From the NCBI RefSeq assembly GCF_000768315.1, contig NZ_AQQX01000002.1:434001-498000 (forward strand): a stretch of 64,000 nucleotides of DNA, in the 5' to 3' direction. A program made the translations under genes and the position numbers. Below the pieces are notes generated by a model. That model did no database searches. It had not been told where the DNA came from and was given only the letters and a program-made list of their open reading frames with translations. Shown here in pieces: positions 43,417 to 52,145 of this stretch; position 1 is the stretch's first letter; every line of letters begins with the position of its first letter. Source of the stretch: Pseudooceanicola atlanticus (lineage in GTDB: Bacteria; Pseudomonadota; Alphaproteobacteria; Rhodobacterales; Rhodobacteraceae).

Positions 43417-45386
43417 TCCGCCGCCACTTTCTGCGTCGTCACCGGCACCACCTTGGCATCCCGGATTTCCAGGGTGGCCGAGATATAGCCCTTGCGACCG
43501 TCCTCGTAGGTGACCTCGGTCTTGGTCGAGATCGTGTCGGAGCCGTCGTAGAGCGCGGTGATGAGGTCGTGATATTTCTCTTCGATGATCCGGCGGCGCA
43601 CCTTCCGCGTCCGGGTCATTTCCCCGTCATCGGCATCCAGCTCCTTGTGCAGGATCAGGAAGCGGTGGACCTGGCAGCCCGACAGCATCTCGTCTTCGGC
43701 CACCGACTGGTTGACCTCTTCGACATGCGCCTGGATCGCCTCCATCACCTGCGGATGCCCGGCCAGTTCCTGGTAGGAGGAATAGGCGATGTTGTGACGC
43801 TCGGCCCAGTTGCCGACCGCCGACAGGTCGATGTTGATGAAGGCCGTGCAGGTTTCGCGCCCAGCCCCAAAGACCACGGCCTCCAGGATATTGGGGTAGA
43901 ATTTCAGTTTGTTTTCAACGTATTTCGGCGCGAACATGGAACCGTCGGCCATCTTGCCCACGTCCTTTGCCCGGTCGATGATCCGAAGATGCCCGGTATC
44001 GGGTTCAAAGAAGCCCGCATCGCCCGTGGCCACCCAGCCCTCCGCATCCTTGGTCGACGCGGTGCTTTCCGGGTTCTTGTAATATTCGACGAAGACACCC
44101 GCAGAGCGGTAGAAGACCTCTCCGTTGTCGGCGATCTTAACCTCGACACCCGGCGACGGCACACCGACCGTATCGGCCCGCACTTCGCCGTCGGGTTGCT
44201 GGGTGATGAACACCCCGGCCTCGGTCTGACCGTAAAGCTGTTTCAGGTTGATCCCCAGGGACCGATAGAAGCTGAAGATCTCGGGCCCGATCGCCTCGCC
44301 TGCCGTGTAGCCGACGCGCACGCGGCTCAGGCCCAGCGTGTTCTTCAGCGGGCCATAGATGAACAGACCGCCCAGCCAGTACTGGAACCGATCGCCAAAG
44401 CTGACCGGCTTGCCGTCCAGGATATCGGGACCGACGCGGCGGGCGTGATCCATGTATTTCTTGAACAGCCATTTCTTCATCCGCGTGGAATCTTCCATGC
44501 GGATCATGACGTTGGTCAACTGGGTTTCGAAAACGCGCGGCGGCGCGAAGTAATAGGTCGGCCCGATTTCCCGCAGATCCATGATCAGCGTCTCTTCGCT
44601 TTCCGGGCAGTTCACGCAGAACCCGGTCCAGTAGGCCTGCCCGATCGAAAAGATGAAATCGCCGACCCAGGCCATCGGCAGATAGGCCAGAACCTCTTCG
44701 CCGGCATTCAGGTTGTCGAATTCCGAAGACGCCTTCGAGGTCTCGATGATCCCCTTGTTCGACAGCACGACGCCCTTGGGCTTGCCCGTGGTGCCCGAGG
44801 TATAAAGCATCACGCAGGTATCGTCGTAGGTCAGCGACGCCTGGCGGCGGTCCAGCTCGGGCGTCAGTTCGTCCCGGGCGGCGTGGCCCTGTTCCTGGAC
44901 GTGACGGTATTCGTGCAGCGCGGAATGGTCGTATTTCCGCATGCCCCGCGGGTCGAGGTAGATCATGTGCTCGAACTGGTGCAGCGTGTCCTGCACCTCG
45001 ATCACCTTGTCGACCTGTTCCTGGTCCTCGGCGATGATGAACCGGGCGCCGCAATGGTCCAGCACGTAGGCCATCTCTTCGGCGGCACTGTCCTGGTATA
45101 GCGGCACGGGGATCGCGCCGACCATCTGCGCCGACACCATCGACCAGTACAGGTGCGGCCGGTTCGACCCGATGATCGCGATGAAATCGCCCTTGTTCAC
45201 ACCGAGGTTGATCAGACCAAGCGCGAAATTGCGGACCTCCTCGCGGGTTTCGGCCCAGGTCCAGCTTTGCCAGATCCCGAATTCCTTTTCCCGATAAGCG
45301 GTCTTGGTCGCGAACTTGGTCGCATTACGATCAAGCAGGGCCGGGATCGATACGAGCCCGCCCGCGTCGGTAGACGCAGTTGCCAT
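43413..45386 (-). CDS. Long-chain fatty-acid-CoA-ligase-like AMP-binding enzyme
   Basis: 657 residues. The AMP-binding signature YTSGTTGKPKGVVLSNKG lies near residue 195, YGQTEAGVF near 380, TGDAGFFEPDTGHLRIIDR near 445 and the extended C-terminal domain of the FadD15/AAE15 class. It forms acyl-CoA or acyl-AMP from carboxylic acids. It is first in the minus-strand operon with livG, upstream of livHMKF; a second, PaaK-type ligase ends the same operon. Direct repeats at 45504-45521 lie in its promoter region. Confidence 0.88.
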   Translation of the reverse strand: MATASTDAGGLVSIPALLDRNATKFATKTAYREKEFGIWQSWTWAETREEVRNFALGLINLGVNKGDFIAIIGSNRPHLYWSMVSAQMVGAIPVPLYQDSAAEEMAYVLDHCGARFIIAEDQEQVDKVIEVQDTLHQFEHMIYLDPRGMRKYDHSALHEYRHVQEQGHAARDELTPELDRRQASLTYDDTCVMLYTSGTTGKPKGVVLSNKGIIETSKASSEFDNLNAGEEVLAYLPMAWVGDFIFSIGQAYWTGFCVNCPESEETLIMDLREIGPTYYFAPPRVFETQLTNVMIRMEDSTRMKKWLFKKYMDHARRVGPDILDGKPVSFGDRFQYWLGGLFIYGPLKNTLGLSRVRVGYTAGEAIGPEIFSFYRSLGINLKQLYGQTEAGVFITQQPDGEVRADTVGVPSPGVEVKIADNGEVFYRSAGVFVEYYKNPESTASTKDAEGWVATGDAGFFEPDTGHLRIIDRAKDVGKMADGSMFAPKYVENKLKFYPNILEAVVFGAGRETCTAFINIDLSAVGNWAERHNIAYSSYQELAGHPQVMEAIQAHVEEVNQSVAEDEMLSGCQVHRFLILHKELDADDGEMTRTRKVRRRIIEEKYHDLITALYDGSDTISTKTEVTYEDGRKGYISATLEIRDAKVVPVTTQKVAAE

Positions 45387-45503
45387 TCCATTTCCTCCCT
45401 GTACCGGCCTCTCCTCAGACCGTCTCCGTCACGTTGGACGAATCCCCCCGCGTTCGGGGCGTCCCCTATGCTTGGCGGCGAAGTTTTGCGGGATCATTTC
45501 CAG

Positions 45504-45521
45504 ATTGTAACGAATTGTAAC
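45504..45521. promoter_or_regulatory. Direct-repeat operator candidate (GTAAC-N5-GTAAC)
   Basis: ATTGTAAC occurs at 45504-45511 and again at 45514-45521, one helical turn apart. GTAAC-N5-GTAAC has the layout bound by OmpR/PhoB-type response regulators. It lies in the 204-bp region between the divergent acyl-CoA ligase and histidine kinase genes; the kinase's partner regulator is of that family. Confidence 0.6.
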
Positions 45522-45590
45522 AAGCCATTGCCGCTTCCCCGAACCGGCCCGGAATGGTAGATCGGAACGGGGGAAAAACGGAGGGTTTCC

Positions 45591-47495
45591 ATGGATTTCG
45601 CGGCGCGGGACTCGCTGGCGCAGGCCGGGCTGAACCTGATCCAGCAGGCGCTTTCCATCTATGACGAAGACCTGAAACTGGTGCTTTGCAACCGGCCCTT
45701 CCGGGAAATGTTCTCCCTGCCTGCCCGGCTGACCCAGGCCGGTGCCCGGTTCGAGGACACGATCCGCCACCTGGTTGAGGTCGGGGAATACGGCCCCATG
45801 TCCGATGTCGAGGACGAGGTCGCCGAACGCGTCGCCCAGGCCCGCACCTTCCGCCCGCATTACTTCGAACGCCGCCGCGCCAATGGCCGCGTCATCTCGG
45901 TCGAGGGGGCGCCGCTGCCGCAGGGGGGGTGGGTTGCGGTCTATACCGATATCACCGACATCAAGCGGCAGGAGGATCTGCTGCGCGCCCGGTCCGCCGA
46001 ATTGTCCGGCCAGCTGCTGAACCACGCCGAAGACCTGGCCGCCGCCAACCGCAAGCTTCAGGCGACCAACACCGCGCTTGAGGAAGCCCGCGGAGAGCTG
46101 ACCCAGATGGAGGCCCGCACCCGTCTGACCACGGAAATGATGCCCGCGCATATCGCGCATATCACCCCGCGCGAGACCTATTCCTATTCGAACCGCCGGC
46201 TGAATTCCGTGATGCCGGGGCGACCGTCGAACATCCTTGGCCTTCACATGGCCGAAGTGCTGGGCGCGCAGGCCTATTCGGCGGTGAAGCCCTACGTGGA
46301 TCAGGCCTTCGCCGGGTCGGAATCCGCGTTCGAATTCACTGACGCCGCCAGTTCCCGCCGCATCCGCACCGCCCTGACCCCGGATGGCGAGGGCGGTGCC
46401 TACATCCTGTCGATGGACATCACCCAGGAAAGCCAGACCCGCGCGGCGCTGGCGCAATCCCGGCGGCGGCAATTGGCGGCACAGGTCACCAGCGGCATGG
46501 CGCATGACTTCTCCAACCTGCTGACGATCATCCTGGGCACCCAGTCCCGCCTTGCCAAGATGGAGCTCGACCCGGATGCCCGCCCGCTGGTCGAGGCGAC
46601 GATCAATGCGGCGCGGCGCGGGGGCGACCTGCTGAACGGGCTCGCCAACATGACCGCCGAACGCAACCCGACGCCCACGCCGGTGGAATTGTCGACCCTG
46701 CTGACCGATATCGCGACGCTGGCCGGGCCGACCCTGGGCGAAGGCGTGAGCTTCGAGATCGACGACCAGGTCGGAGCATCAAGGCTGATGCTGGACGGCT
46801 CCATGGTGCAGGACAGCCTGCTGAACCTGATCCTGAACGCCCGGGACGCGGTGTCGGGGCAGGGCCACGTGCGTCTGACCGCCCGCAACCGGCAGGAAAC
46901 CTGGCTGGAACTTGTCGTGCGCGATGATGGGCCGGGGTTTTCCGACGCGGCGCTGGATCACGCGCTGGATCCGTTCTTCACCACCAAGGGCGATGCGGGG
47001 ACCGGGCTCGGCCTGTCGACCGTCTACGACATGACCCAATCCGTCGGCGGCCGCATGAAGATCGGCAATGCGCCGGGCGGGGGCGGTGTCGTGACCCTGC
47101 AACTGCCCTGGCGCCCCGCCCCGCCCGTCGCCGCGCCGGGCCTTGCCCTGCTGGTCGAGGACAGCCCCGACCTGCGCCAGAACATCCGCTCCATGCTGCG
47201 CGCCGAAGGCTACACGGTGATCGAGGCGGCCTCGGTCGAGGAAGCCCGCGACCTTGTCACACAGGTGCCGGGCCTGACCCTAATCCTGTCCGATATCACG
47301 CTGGAAGGGTCACTGACGGGGATCGACCTGTTCGACAGCTTGCCCGACGGCGCCCCGCCCTGCTACATGATGACGTCCCTGCGGCCGGACCATCCGCTTC
47401 ACGCGGCGGCGGCGCAACGCACCCCGGTGCTGCGCAAGCCCTTCGCGGTGACCGACCTGGCGCAACTTCTGACAACCGGAGCCCTGCCCGCATGA
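45591..47495 (+). CDS. Hybrid histidine kinase with PAS domains and C-terminal receiver
   Basis: 634 residues, no transmembrane helix seen, so probably cytosolic. Order: PAS_7-like domain (about 12-125, LSIYDEDLKLVLCNRPFREM), coiled-coil (about 125-180), a second PAS-like region (about 180-280), HisKA with phospho-acceptor His305 in GMAHDFSNLL, HATPase_c (about 350-510, NLILNARDAV, DDGPGFS, GTGLGLSTVY) and a receiver domain with Asp568 (LSDITLEG). ATG 45591 has GGAGGG upstream. It overlaps the response-regulator gene by 4 bp. The divergent Liv/CoA-ligase operon is a likely target. Confidence 0.92.
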   Translation: MDFAARDSLAQAGLNLIQQALSIYDEDLKLVLCNRPFREMFSLPARLTQAGARFEDTIRHLVEVGEYGPMSDVEDEVAERVAQARTFRPHYFERRRANGRVISVEGAPLPQGGWVAVYTDITDIKRQEDLLRARSAELSGQLLNHAEDLAAANRKLQATNTALEEARGELTQMEARTRLTTEMMPAHIAHITPRETYSYSNRRLNSVMPGRPSNILGLHMAEVLGAQAYSAVKPYVDQAFAGSESAFEFTDAASSRRIRTALTPDGEGGAYILSMDITQESQTRAALAQSRRRQLAAQVTSGMAHDFSNLLTIILGTQSRLAKMELDPDARPLVEATINAARRGGDLLNGLANMTAERNPTPTPVELSTLLTDIATLAGPTLGEGVSFEIDDQVGASRLMLDGSMVQDSLLNLILNARDAVSGQGHVRLTARNRQETWLELVVRDDGPGFSDAALDHALDPFFTTKGDAGTGLGLSTVYDMTQSVGGRMKIGNAPGGGGVVTLQLPWRPAPPVAAPGLALLVEDSPDLRQNIRSMLRAEGYTVIEAASVEEARDLVTQVPGLTLILSDITLEGSLTGIDLFDSLPDGAPPCYMMTSLRPDHPLHAAAAQRTPVLRKPFAVTDLAQLLTTGALPA

Positions 47496-48196
47496 GCGCA
47501 GCCCCCCTCGTGACCATCCTGGACGATGAACCCGACATCCGGGCCATGCTCGGCTCTGCGCTGGAAGAGGCGGGCTATCGCACGATGGGCTTTTCCCGCG
47601 CCACGGAATTCGAGGCCGCGCTGCAATCCATCACGCCCGACCTGTGCCTGCTGGACCTGTCGCTGCCCGACCGGGACGGGTTGACCCTGATCCACCGGCT
47701 GGCGCTGGAAAAGGGGGCGAGCGTCATCATCATCTCGGGCCGGGCGCAGGTACAGGACCGCGTCACTGGGCTGGAGCTGGGCGCGGATGACTACATCATC
47801 AAGCCCTTCGATCCGGCAGAGGTCGTGGCCCGTGTCCGCGCCCGCCTGCGCAGGGACAAGGTGTCGGCCGTCGCCTCCCAGACCGCGGAATTCGCCGGCT
47901 GGACCGCGCATTTCGACAGTTTCACCCTGTCCGACGACAGCGGAGAGGTCGTGCCCTTTTCCCATGCCGAAGGCGAGGTGCTGCGCCTGTTCCTGGAACG
48001 GCCCAAACGGCTGATTTCCCGCTCTGTCATGCAGGAGGCGCTTGGCGGTGCGGCCGGCGAAAGCTTTGACCGGGCGATGGATGTCCGGATCTCACGCCTG
48101 CGGACAAAGTTGCGCGAGGACCCGAAGAACCCCAGGTTGATAAAGACGATCTACGGTGCCGGCTACATCTTCCTGGGAGACGTCAAATGGAAATGA
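47492..48196 (+). CDS. OmpR-family response regulator
   Basis: 234 residues. Receiver domain (1-120): ILDDEPDIR acidic pocket, phospho-acceptor Asp55 in LLDLSLPD, IISGRAQ and the KPF lysine. A winged-helix Trans_reg_C domain follows (about 135-232; VMQEALGG, SFDRAMDVRISRLRTKLRED, IKTIYGAGYIF). It is the partner of the adjacent hybrid kinase (ATGA overlap). The direct repeats at 45504-45521 are a candidate target. It overlaps the downstream hydrolase gene by 10 bp. Confidence 0.94.
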   Translation: MSAAPLVTILDDEPDIRAMLGSALEEAGYRTMGFSRATEFEAALQSITPDLCLLDLSLPDRDGLTLIHRLALEKGASVIIISGRAQVQDRVTGLELGADDYIIKPFDPAEVVARVRARLRRDKVSAVASQTAEFAGWTAHFDSFTLSDDSGEVVPFSHAEGEVLRLFLERPKRLISRSVMQEALGGAAGESFDRAMDVRISRLRTKLREDPKNPRLIKTIYGAGYIFLGDVKWK

Positions 48197-48894
48197 CCCA
48201 CTTCGTCCTGATCACGGGGCCCTTTGTCGGTCGCAGCTCGATGCTGGACACGGCAGAGGCGCTGCGCCGGTCCGGCTCCATGGTGACGGAGCCAAATCCG
48301 CATCTCGACCATCCCGACGCCATCCCGCCCCTGCAGGACTGGGCCGATACGCTGCCACCGGCCATCCCGCGCGGCCCCGCGCCGATCGTGGTGGGCTACA
48401 GCGCCGGTACGGTGCTGGCCACCTGGCTGGCCCCGCGCATCGGGGCCTCGGCCCTGCTGCTGGTGGATGGGGACATTCCCCCCGCCTCCGGCCCCTGCCC
48501 GATCCTGCCCGAGCGCGTCGTTTCCCTGCTGCGTCGCCGCGCCGGGGCGGACGGTCTGCCGCGCTGGTCCGACTGGTGGACCGACCTGTCGATGGAAGAG
48601 GAAATCGGCCTTGCCCCGCTCGCCCGCAACCGCCCCGACCTTGTCGACCCGATGAGCCGCGAGGAACGCCGGTTTCCCACCGACTGGCTGGACCAGACGC
48701 TCGACCTGACGGACTGGAGCGATATTCCCACAGGCTACCTGCGGCTGTCGCGGTTCTTCGACGAACAGGCCTCCGAGGCAGAGAAACGGCGCTGGCCGGT
48801 GCAGCGCATCGACGGCAGCCACCTGCACCCGGCGATCATGGGCACCGAAACCGCCGGCGCCCTGATGGCGCTGGCCGGAGAGCTGGAATTCTGA
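48187..48894 (+). CDS. Small alpha/beta-hydrolase-like protein
   Basis: 235 residues. FVLITGPFVGRSSM at the start and a nucleophile-elbow motif VVGYSAGTVLATWLA (Ser at about 72) point to an alpha/beta-hydrolase. A C-terminal RIDGSHLHPAIMG supplies a plausible histidine. No signal peptide. The substrate is unknown. It overlaps the response regulator by 10 bp, so it belongs to the kinase-regulator operon and may be part of its output. Confidence 0.7.
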   Translation: MEMTHFVLITGPFVGRSSMLDTAEALRRSGSMVTEPNPHLDHPDAIPPLQDWADTLPPAIPRGPAPIVVGYSAGTVLATWLAPRIGASALLLVDGDIPPASGPCPILPERVVSLLRRRAGADGLPRWSDWWTDLSMEEEIGLAPLARNRPDLVDPMSREERRFPTDWLDQTLDLTDWSDIPTGYLRLSRFFDEQASEAEKRRWPVQRIDGSHLHPAIMGTETAGALMALAGELEF

Positions 48895-48918
48895 CGGGCT
48901 ACGCCCGCCCTGACATGT

Positions 48919-50118
48919 TCAGCTGAGGATGTCCTGCACCGCATGGGCCAGGATCTGCAGGCCGACCACCAGGTCATCCTCGGCGGTGTCTTCCTCGAAC
49001 GCATGGCTGATCCCGTTGATCGACGGCACGAACAGCATCGCCACCGGCATATGCGCCGCCACGCTGGCCGCATCATGCAGCGCCCCCGAGGGCATCTTGC
49101 GCCAGCGCCCCGGTGCCACCGCTTCGGCCCCGCGCCCAAGCGCCGCCTGGAACCCGTCATCCATCGGCACCGGATTCAGCCCCAGCATGCCGGAATACTC
49201 GACCCGCAAACCAATCTCTGCCGCGGTTTCCTCGGCGGAGTCGCGGATGATCTCTTCCATCCGGTCCAGTCGCGCCTTGTCGCCGTCGCGCCATTGCATC
49301 GAAAAGGTGCAGCGCCCCGGCACGATGGAATGCGATCCGGGATAAAGCTCCATATGTCCATTGGTCCAGACGGTTTCGCGGGTGACGACATTGCGGAAGC
49401 GGTCGTTGATCTTCTCCTGGAAAGACATGAACCCGCGCAGCGCATCCTTGCGCAGATGCATCGGCGTGGTGCCCGCGTGGTTCTGTTCGCCGTGGAAGGT
49501 GATCCGCATGTCCCGGATCCCGACGATGGAGCTGACGATGCCCGCCGCCTCGTTGTTCTTGTCCAGCCAGGGACCCTGTTCGATATGGCATTCGATGAAG
49601 CCGCTGAACCGCTTCGGATCGACGAAATCACCCGTCAGATCGGCCATGCGGGCGCGGCTGTCGGCAAAGGTGTGGCCCGCCGTGTCGGTCAGCGCATCCG
49701 CTTCCTCCAGCGAAGTGAAGCCGCCCCAGACCCGGCTGCCCGTGGTCACGCCGAACCGGCCTTCTTCGTCCTGAAACGACACCGCCGACACCGGCAGCCC
49801 GGCCTCTGCCCCCGCGCGGGCCAGTTCCAGCCCGCAGATCACGCCAAGCGCGCCGTCCAGCCATCCGCCTTCGGGCTGGGTATCCGAATGCGACCCGACC
49901 AGCAGCGATTTGCCCTCGGCCAAGCCCCAGACCGACCCGACCAGGTCGAAATGCGCGGTCAGACCGGTATCGCGATATTGCTCGGCCAGCCATTTGCGGG
50001 CCTCGATATCCGGGTCGGAAAACGCCTGACGCACGACCCCCTTGCCGACGCCCGAGGCCCCGAAACTCCTGAGTTTGTGCAGATCGGCCAGGAACCGATC
50101 GGGATTGACGGGCAGCAT
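48919..50118 (-). CDS. M20-family amidohydrolase (N-carbamoyl-amino-acid hydrolase / allantoate amidohydrolase type)
   Basis: 399 residues. The binuclear metal site of the hydantoinase/carbamoylase subfamily is visible: [19 protein letters not shown] (His, Asp), [17 protein letters not shown] (Glu-Glu), [12 protein letters not shown] (His, Glu) and a C-terminal [11 protein letters not shown] (His). The dimerisation domain with HAGTTPM-type segment ([15 protein letters not shown]) is intact. It hydrolyses N-carbamoyl amino acids, ureido acids or similar in pyrimidine, purine or hydantoin use. An AT-rich palindrome at 50142-50167 lies 24 bp upstream of the start. Confidence 0.9.
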   Translation of the reverse strand: MLPVNPDRFLADLHKLRSFGASGVGKGVVRQAFSDPDIEARKWLAEQYRDTGLTAHFDLVGSVWGLAEGKSLLVGSHSDTQPEGGWLDGALGVICGLELARAGAEAGLPVSAVSFQDEEGRFGVTTGSRVWGGFTSLEEADALTDTAGHTFADSRARMADLTGDFVDPKRFSGFIECHIEQGPWLDKNNEAAGIVSSIVGIRDMRITFHGEQNHAGTTPMHLRKDALRGFMSFQEKINDRFRNVVTRETVWTNGHMELYPGSHSIVPGRCTFSMQWRDGDKARLDRMEEIIRDSAEETAAEIGLRVEYSGMLGLNPVPMDDGFQAALGRGAEAVAPGRWRKMPSGALHDAASVAAHMPVAMLFVPSINGISHAFEEDTAEDDLVVGLQILAHAVQDILS

Positions 50119-50141
50119 GGGACGTCCTTTCCGTGCAGTGG

Positions 50142-50167
50142 CGCTAAATTATCATGATAAATTAGCG
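50142..50167. promoter_or_regulatory. AT-rich 26-bp palindrome, operator candidate
   Basis: CGCTAAATTATCA is followed by TGATAAATTAGCG; only one base pair of 13 breaks the symmetry, and the core TTATCATGATAA is perfect. It lies 24-49 bp before the M20 gene start. No regulator gene is adjacent. Confidence 0.75.
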
Positions 50168-50214
50168 TCGGATTATGCCTACACCGTTCGCCCGGTCAAG
50201 GCGCCCATCGGCAA

Positions 50215-50541
50215 TCAGCCGCCGCGCACAAGGTCATCCTCGTCATCGCTGGCCGAAAGCCCAAGGGCGTCCAGGCCGTTTTCCAGGTGATCCGACAGGT
50301 GCGGCGTGCCCAGCAGGTAATCCGCAGTCGGGCTGGAGGCTTCTTCGCGGGCGGTCTGCTTCGCGTCTTCCAGTTCGTCCGGGCCGAACGTGTCGCGCCC
50401 GATCCACATCACCGCGACCAGGCTCACGGCTTCTTCTTCGGTGAGGTTCTCGAGAAAGCCTCTCAGTTCTCCCTCGGCGCGGTCAAGCTCCCGCGCCATG
50501 AGAATGATCTGCGCAATCTTGTATGTCGAAATGTCGAGCAT
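50215..50541 (-). CDS. DUF3775 family protein
   Basis: 108 residues, acidic and helical. The DUF3775 pattern is clear: LDISTYKIAQIILMAREL at the start, LTEEEAVSLVAVMWIGRDTF in the middle and DYLLGTPHLSDHLENGLDAL near the end. The function is unknown. GGGAG lies 8 nt before ATG 50541. It follows the SDR gene by 60 bp on the same strand and may be cotranscribed. Confidence 0.85.
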   Translation of the reverse strand: MLDISTYKIAQIILMARELDRAEGELRGFLENLTEEEAVSLVAVMWIGRDTFGPDELEDAKQTAREEASSPTADYLLGTPHLSDHLENGLDALGLSASDDEDDLVRGG

Positions 50542-50601
50542 TGTCTGTCTCCCAGCTTTCGCCGGGAAGAATGGACCAGATTCGCCCGCCGCGATTTGAT
50601 C

Positions 50602-51333
50602 CTAGCCAAAGATCCGGAAATAGAGCCATCCGGGCAGGAACCGCGCGCCCCGGAAGATGAACGAGAACCAGGTCGGGAAGGCGCGCGAGAAACTGTCGCT
50701 GTTCATGTGCTCAAAACAGATGCGCGCGGCGTCCTCGGGCTCCATGATGCCGGGCATCCTGAAGTCGTTCTTGTCCGTCAGCCGGGTACGTATATAGCCA
50801 GGGTTCAGCAATTGCACCTTCACGCCGGTCTTCTGCAGATCGCAGCGCAGGCTTTCGGCCAGCGACATGATCCCGGCCTTGGTCGCGACATAAGGCGCGG
50901 CCCCGGGCAGGCCACCATAGGCGGTCAGCGACCCGGTCAGCACGATATGCCCGTGATCGCGTGCCTGCATCCGCGGCAGAACCGCGCCGACGGCCCGCAT
51001 CGCTCCGCCGAAATTGACGTCGGCCATGGTTTCGGCCTGCTCGTCATTCCAGTCCTTCGCACCGAACGGCCAATAGGCCCCGGCCAGGAAGATCATGCCG
51101 TCGATATCGCCGACCTCGTCGGCGGCGGCCTTCACCGCAGCGCTGTCCTGAACATCCAGCGGCAGGACCCGCGCCTGCCCCGGCAGGCTGTCCGCAAGCT
51201 CCCGCAGCCGATCCTCGTTCCGGGCCGAAAGGATCACCTTGACCCCCACGCGGCTGAGTTGTTCGGCCAATGCCGCGCCCAGCCCTTCGCTCGCCCCGAT
51301 CAGCCAATAGGTCTTGCCTTGCCAGTCCTGCAT
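50602..51333 (-). CDS. Short-chain dehydrogenase/reductase of the RpoE/ChrR-linked cluster
   Basis: 243 residues. Rossmann motif LIGASEGLGAALAEQL at 11-26 (GxxxGxG), NAG-equivalent FLAGAYWPFG, catalytic Ser-Tyr-Lys in TGSLTAYGG, then YVATKAG. The last about 30 residues are hydrophobic (FSFIFRGARFLPGWLYFRIF), which suggests membrane association. AAAGGAG precedes the ATG. It follows DUF1365 and FAD-protein genes in one direction, divergent from rpoE-chrR; in Rhodobacter relatives such genes belong to the singlet-oxygen response. Confidence 0.85.
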   Translation of the reverse strand: MQDWQGKTYWLIGASEGLGAALAEQLSRVGVKVILSARNEDRLRELADSLPGQARVLPLDVQDSAAVKAAADEVGDIDGMIFLAGAYWPFGAKDWNDEQAETMADVNFGGAMRAVGAVLPRMQARDHGHIVLTGSLTAYGGLPGAAPYVATKAGIMSLAESLRCDLQKTGVKVQLLNPGYIRTRLTDKNDFRMPGIMEPEDAARICFEHMNSDSFSRAFPTWFSFIFRGARFLPGWLYFRIFG

Positions 51334-51379
51334 CTCACGTCTCCTTTCACGGTGAACGCGCCCGGCGCAACGCTGTTCC

Positions 51380-52144
51380 CTAGCGCGACAGATCGCCTTC
51401 GGGCGGGGTCGGGCGGGTGCGATATTTCGCGCCTTTTGCCCACAGCTTGAGCGCCTGCCAATGGATCAGCGCCAGCACACGGACCGATCCCAGCGGACGG
51501 CGCACCAGCATCGACAGGATGCCGCGATCACTCAGCGGTTCCAGCTGGCCGGTCAGCGTGGCGATCACGCCGCCCTTGTCCCGGTCGTAGTCAATTCGGA
51601 TCCCGATCCGGTCCGGCGCGATGTCAAAGCGGAAATCGTACCGCCCCTCGACCGGCTGGAAGGGCGAGACATGCATGATCTTGGTCACGCTCACCTGCGT
51701 GTCCGGCCCGATCGGCCCCATATCGTCACGGCAACACAGATAGCTGTGGCGGTCGCCGAAGGTGTTGGTGACCTCCGCGATCACGCAATACAGCGTGCCG
51801 CGGTCATCCTCGCACAGCCAGAACGACACCGGGTTGAACACGAAGCCCAGGACCCGCGGCTGGGTCAGCAGGCGGATGCGGCTGGGCCGCGGCAGCCTGC
51901 GTGCAGACAGCACGTCACGAACCCAGGCAGCTCCACGTCCCTGGCCCGGCGCGCCCCCATGGTCACCGTCCCACAAAGAGGTGATGCCACGCCCGTTACG
52001 ACGGAAGAGGCGCGAGCCCTTCACCTCGGCCTCCGCATCCAGCAGCACGTAATCCACCGAATACCTGAAGGAATTCGCCACGGCGCCCTTGCGGCCATGC
52101 CAGGTATGGCCGCGCAGGTGCAGGGGTGGGGTCACGTTGCGCAT
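51380..52144 (-). CDS. DUF1365 family protein
   Basis: 254 residues. Family marks: FRYSVDYVLLD, SRRLPRPSRIRLLTQPRVLG followed by FNPVSFWLC, VIAEVTNTFGDRH and a C-terminal IHWQALKLWAKG. DUF1365 proteins occur beside an FAD-dependent amine-oxidase-like protein and usually a Cfa-type methyltransferase, and are implicated in fatty-acyl modification. The start is ATG 52144, one base after the previous stop (TGACATG). Confidence 0.87.
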   Translation of the reverse strand: MRNVTPPLHLRGHTWHGRKGAVANSFRYSVDYVLLDAEAEVKGSRLFRRNGRGITSLWDGDHGGAPGQGRGAAWVRDVLSARRLPRPSRIRLLTQPRVLGFVFNPVSFWLCEDDRGTLYCVIAEVTNTFGDRHSYLCCRDDMGPIGPDTQVSVTKIMHVSPFQPVEGRYDFRFDIAPDRIGIRIDYDRDKGGVIATLTGQLEPLSDRGILSMLVRRPLGSVRVLALIHWQALKLWAKGAKYRTRPTPPEGDLSR

Positions 52145-52145
52145 G

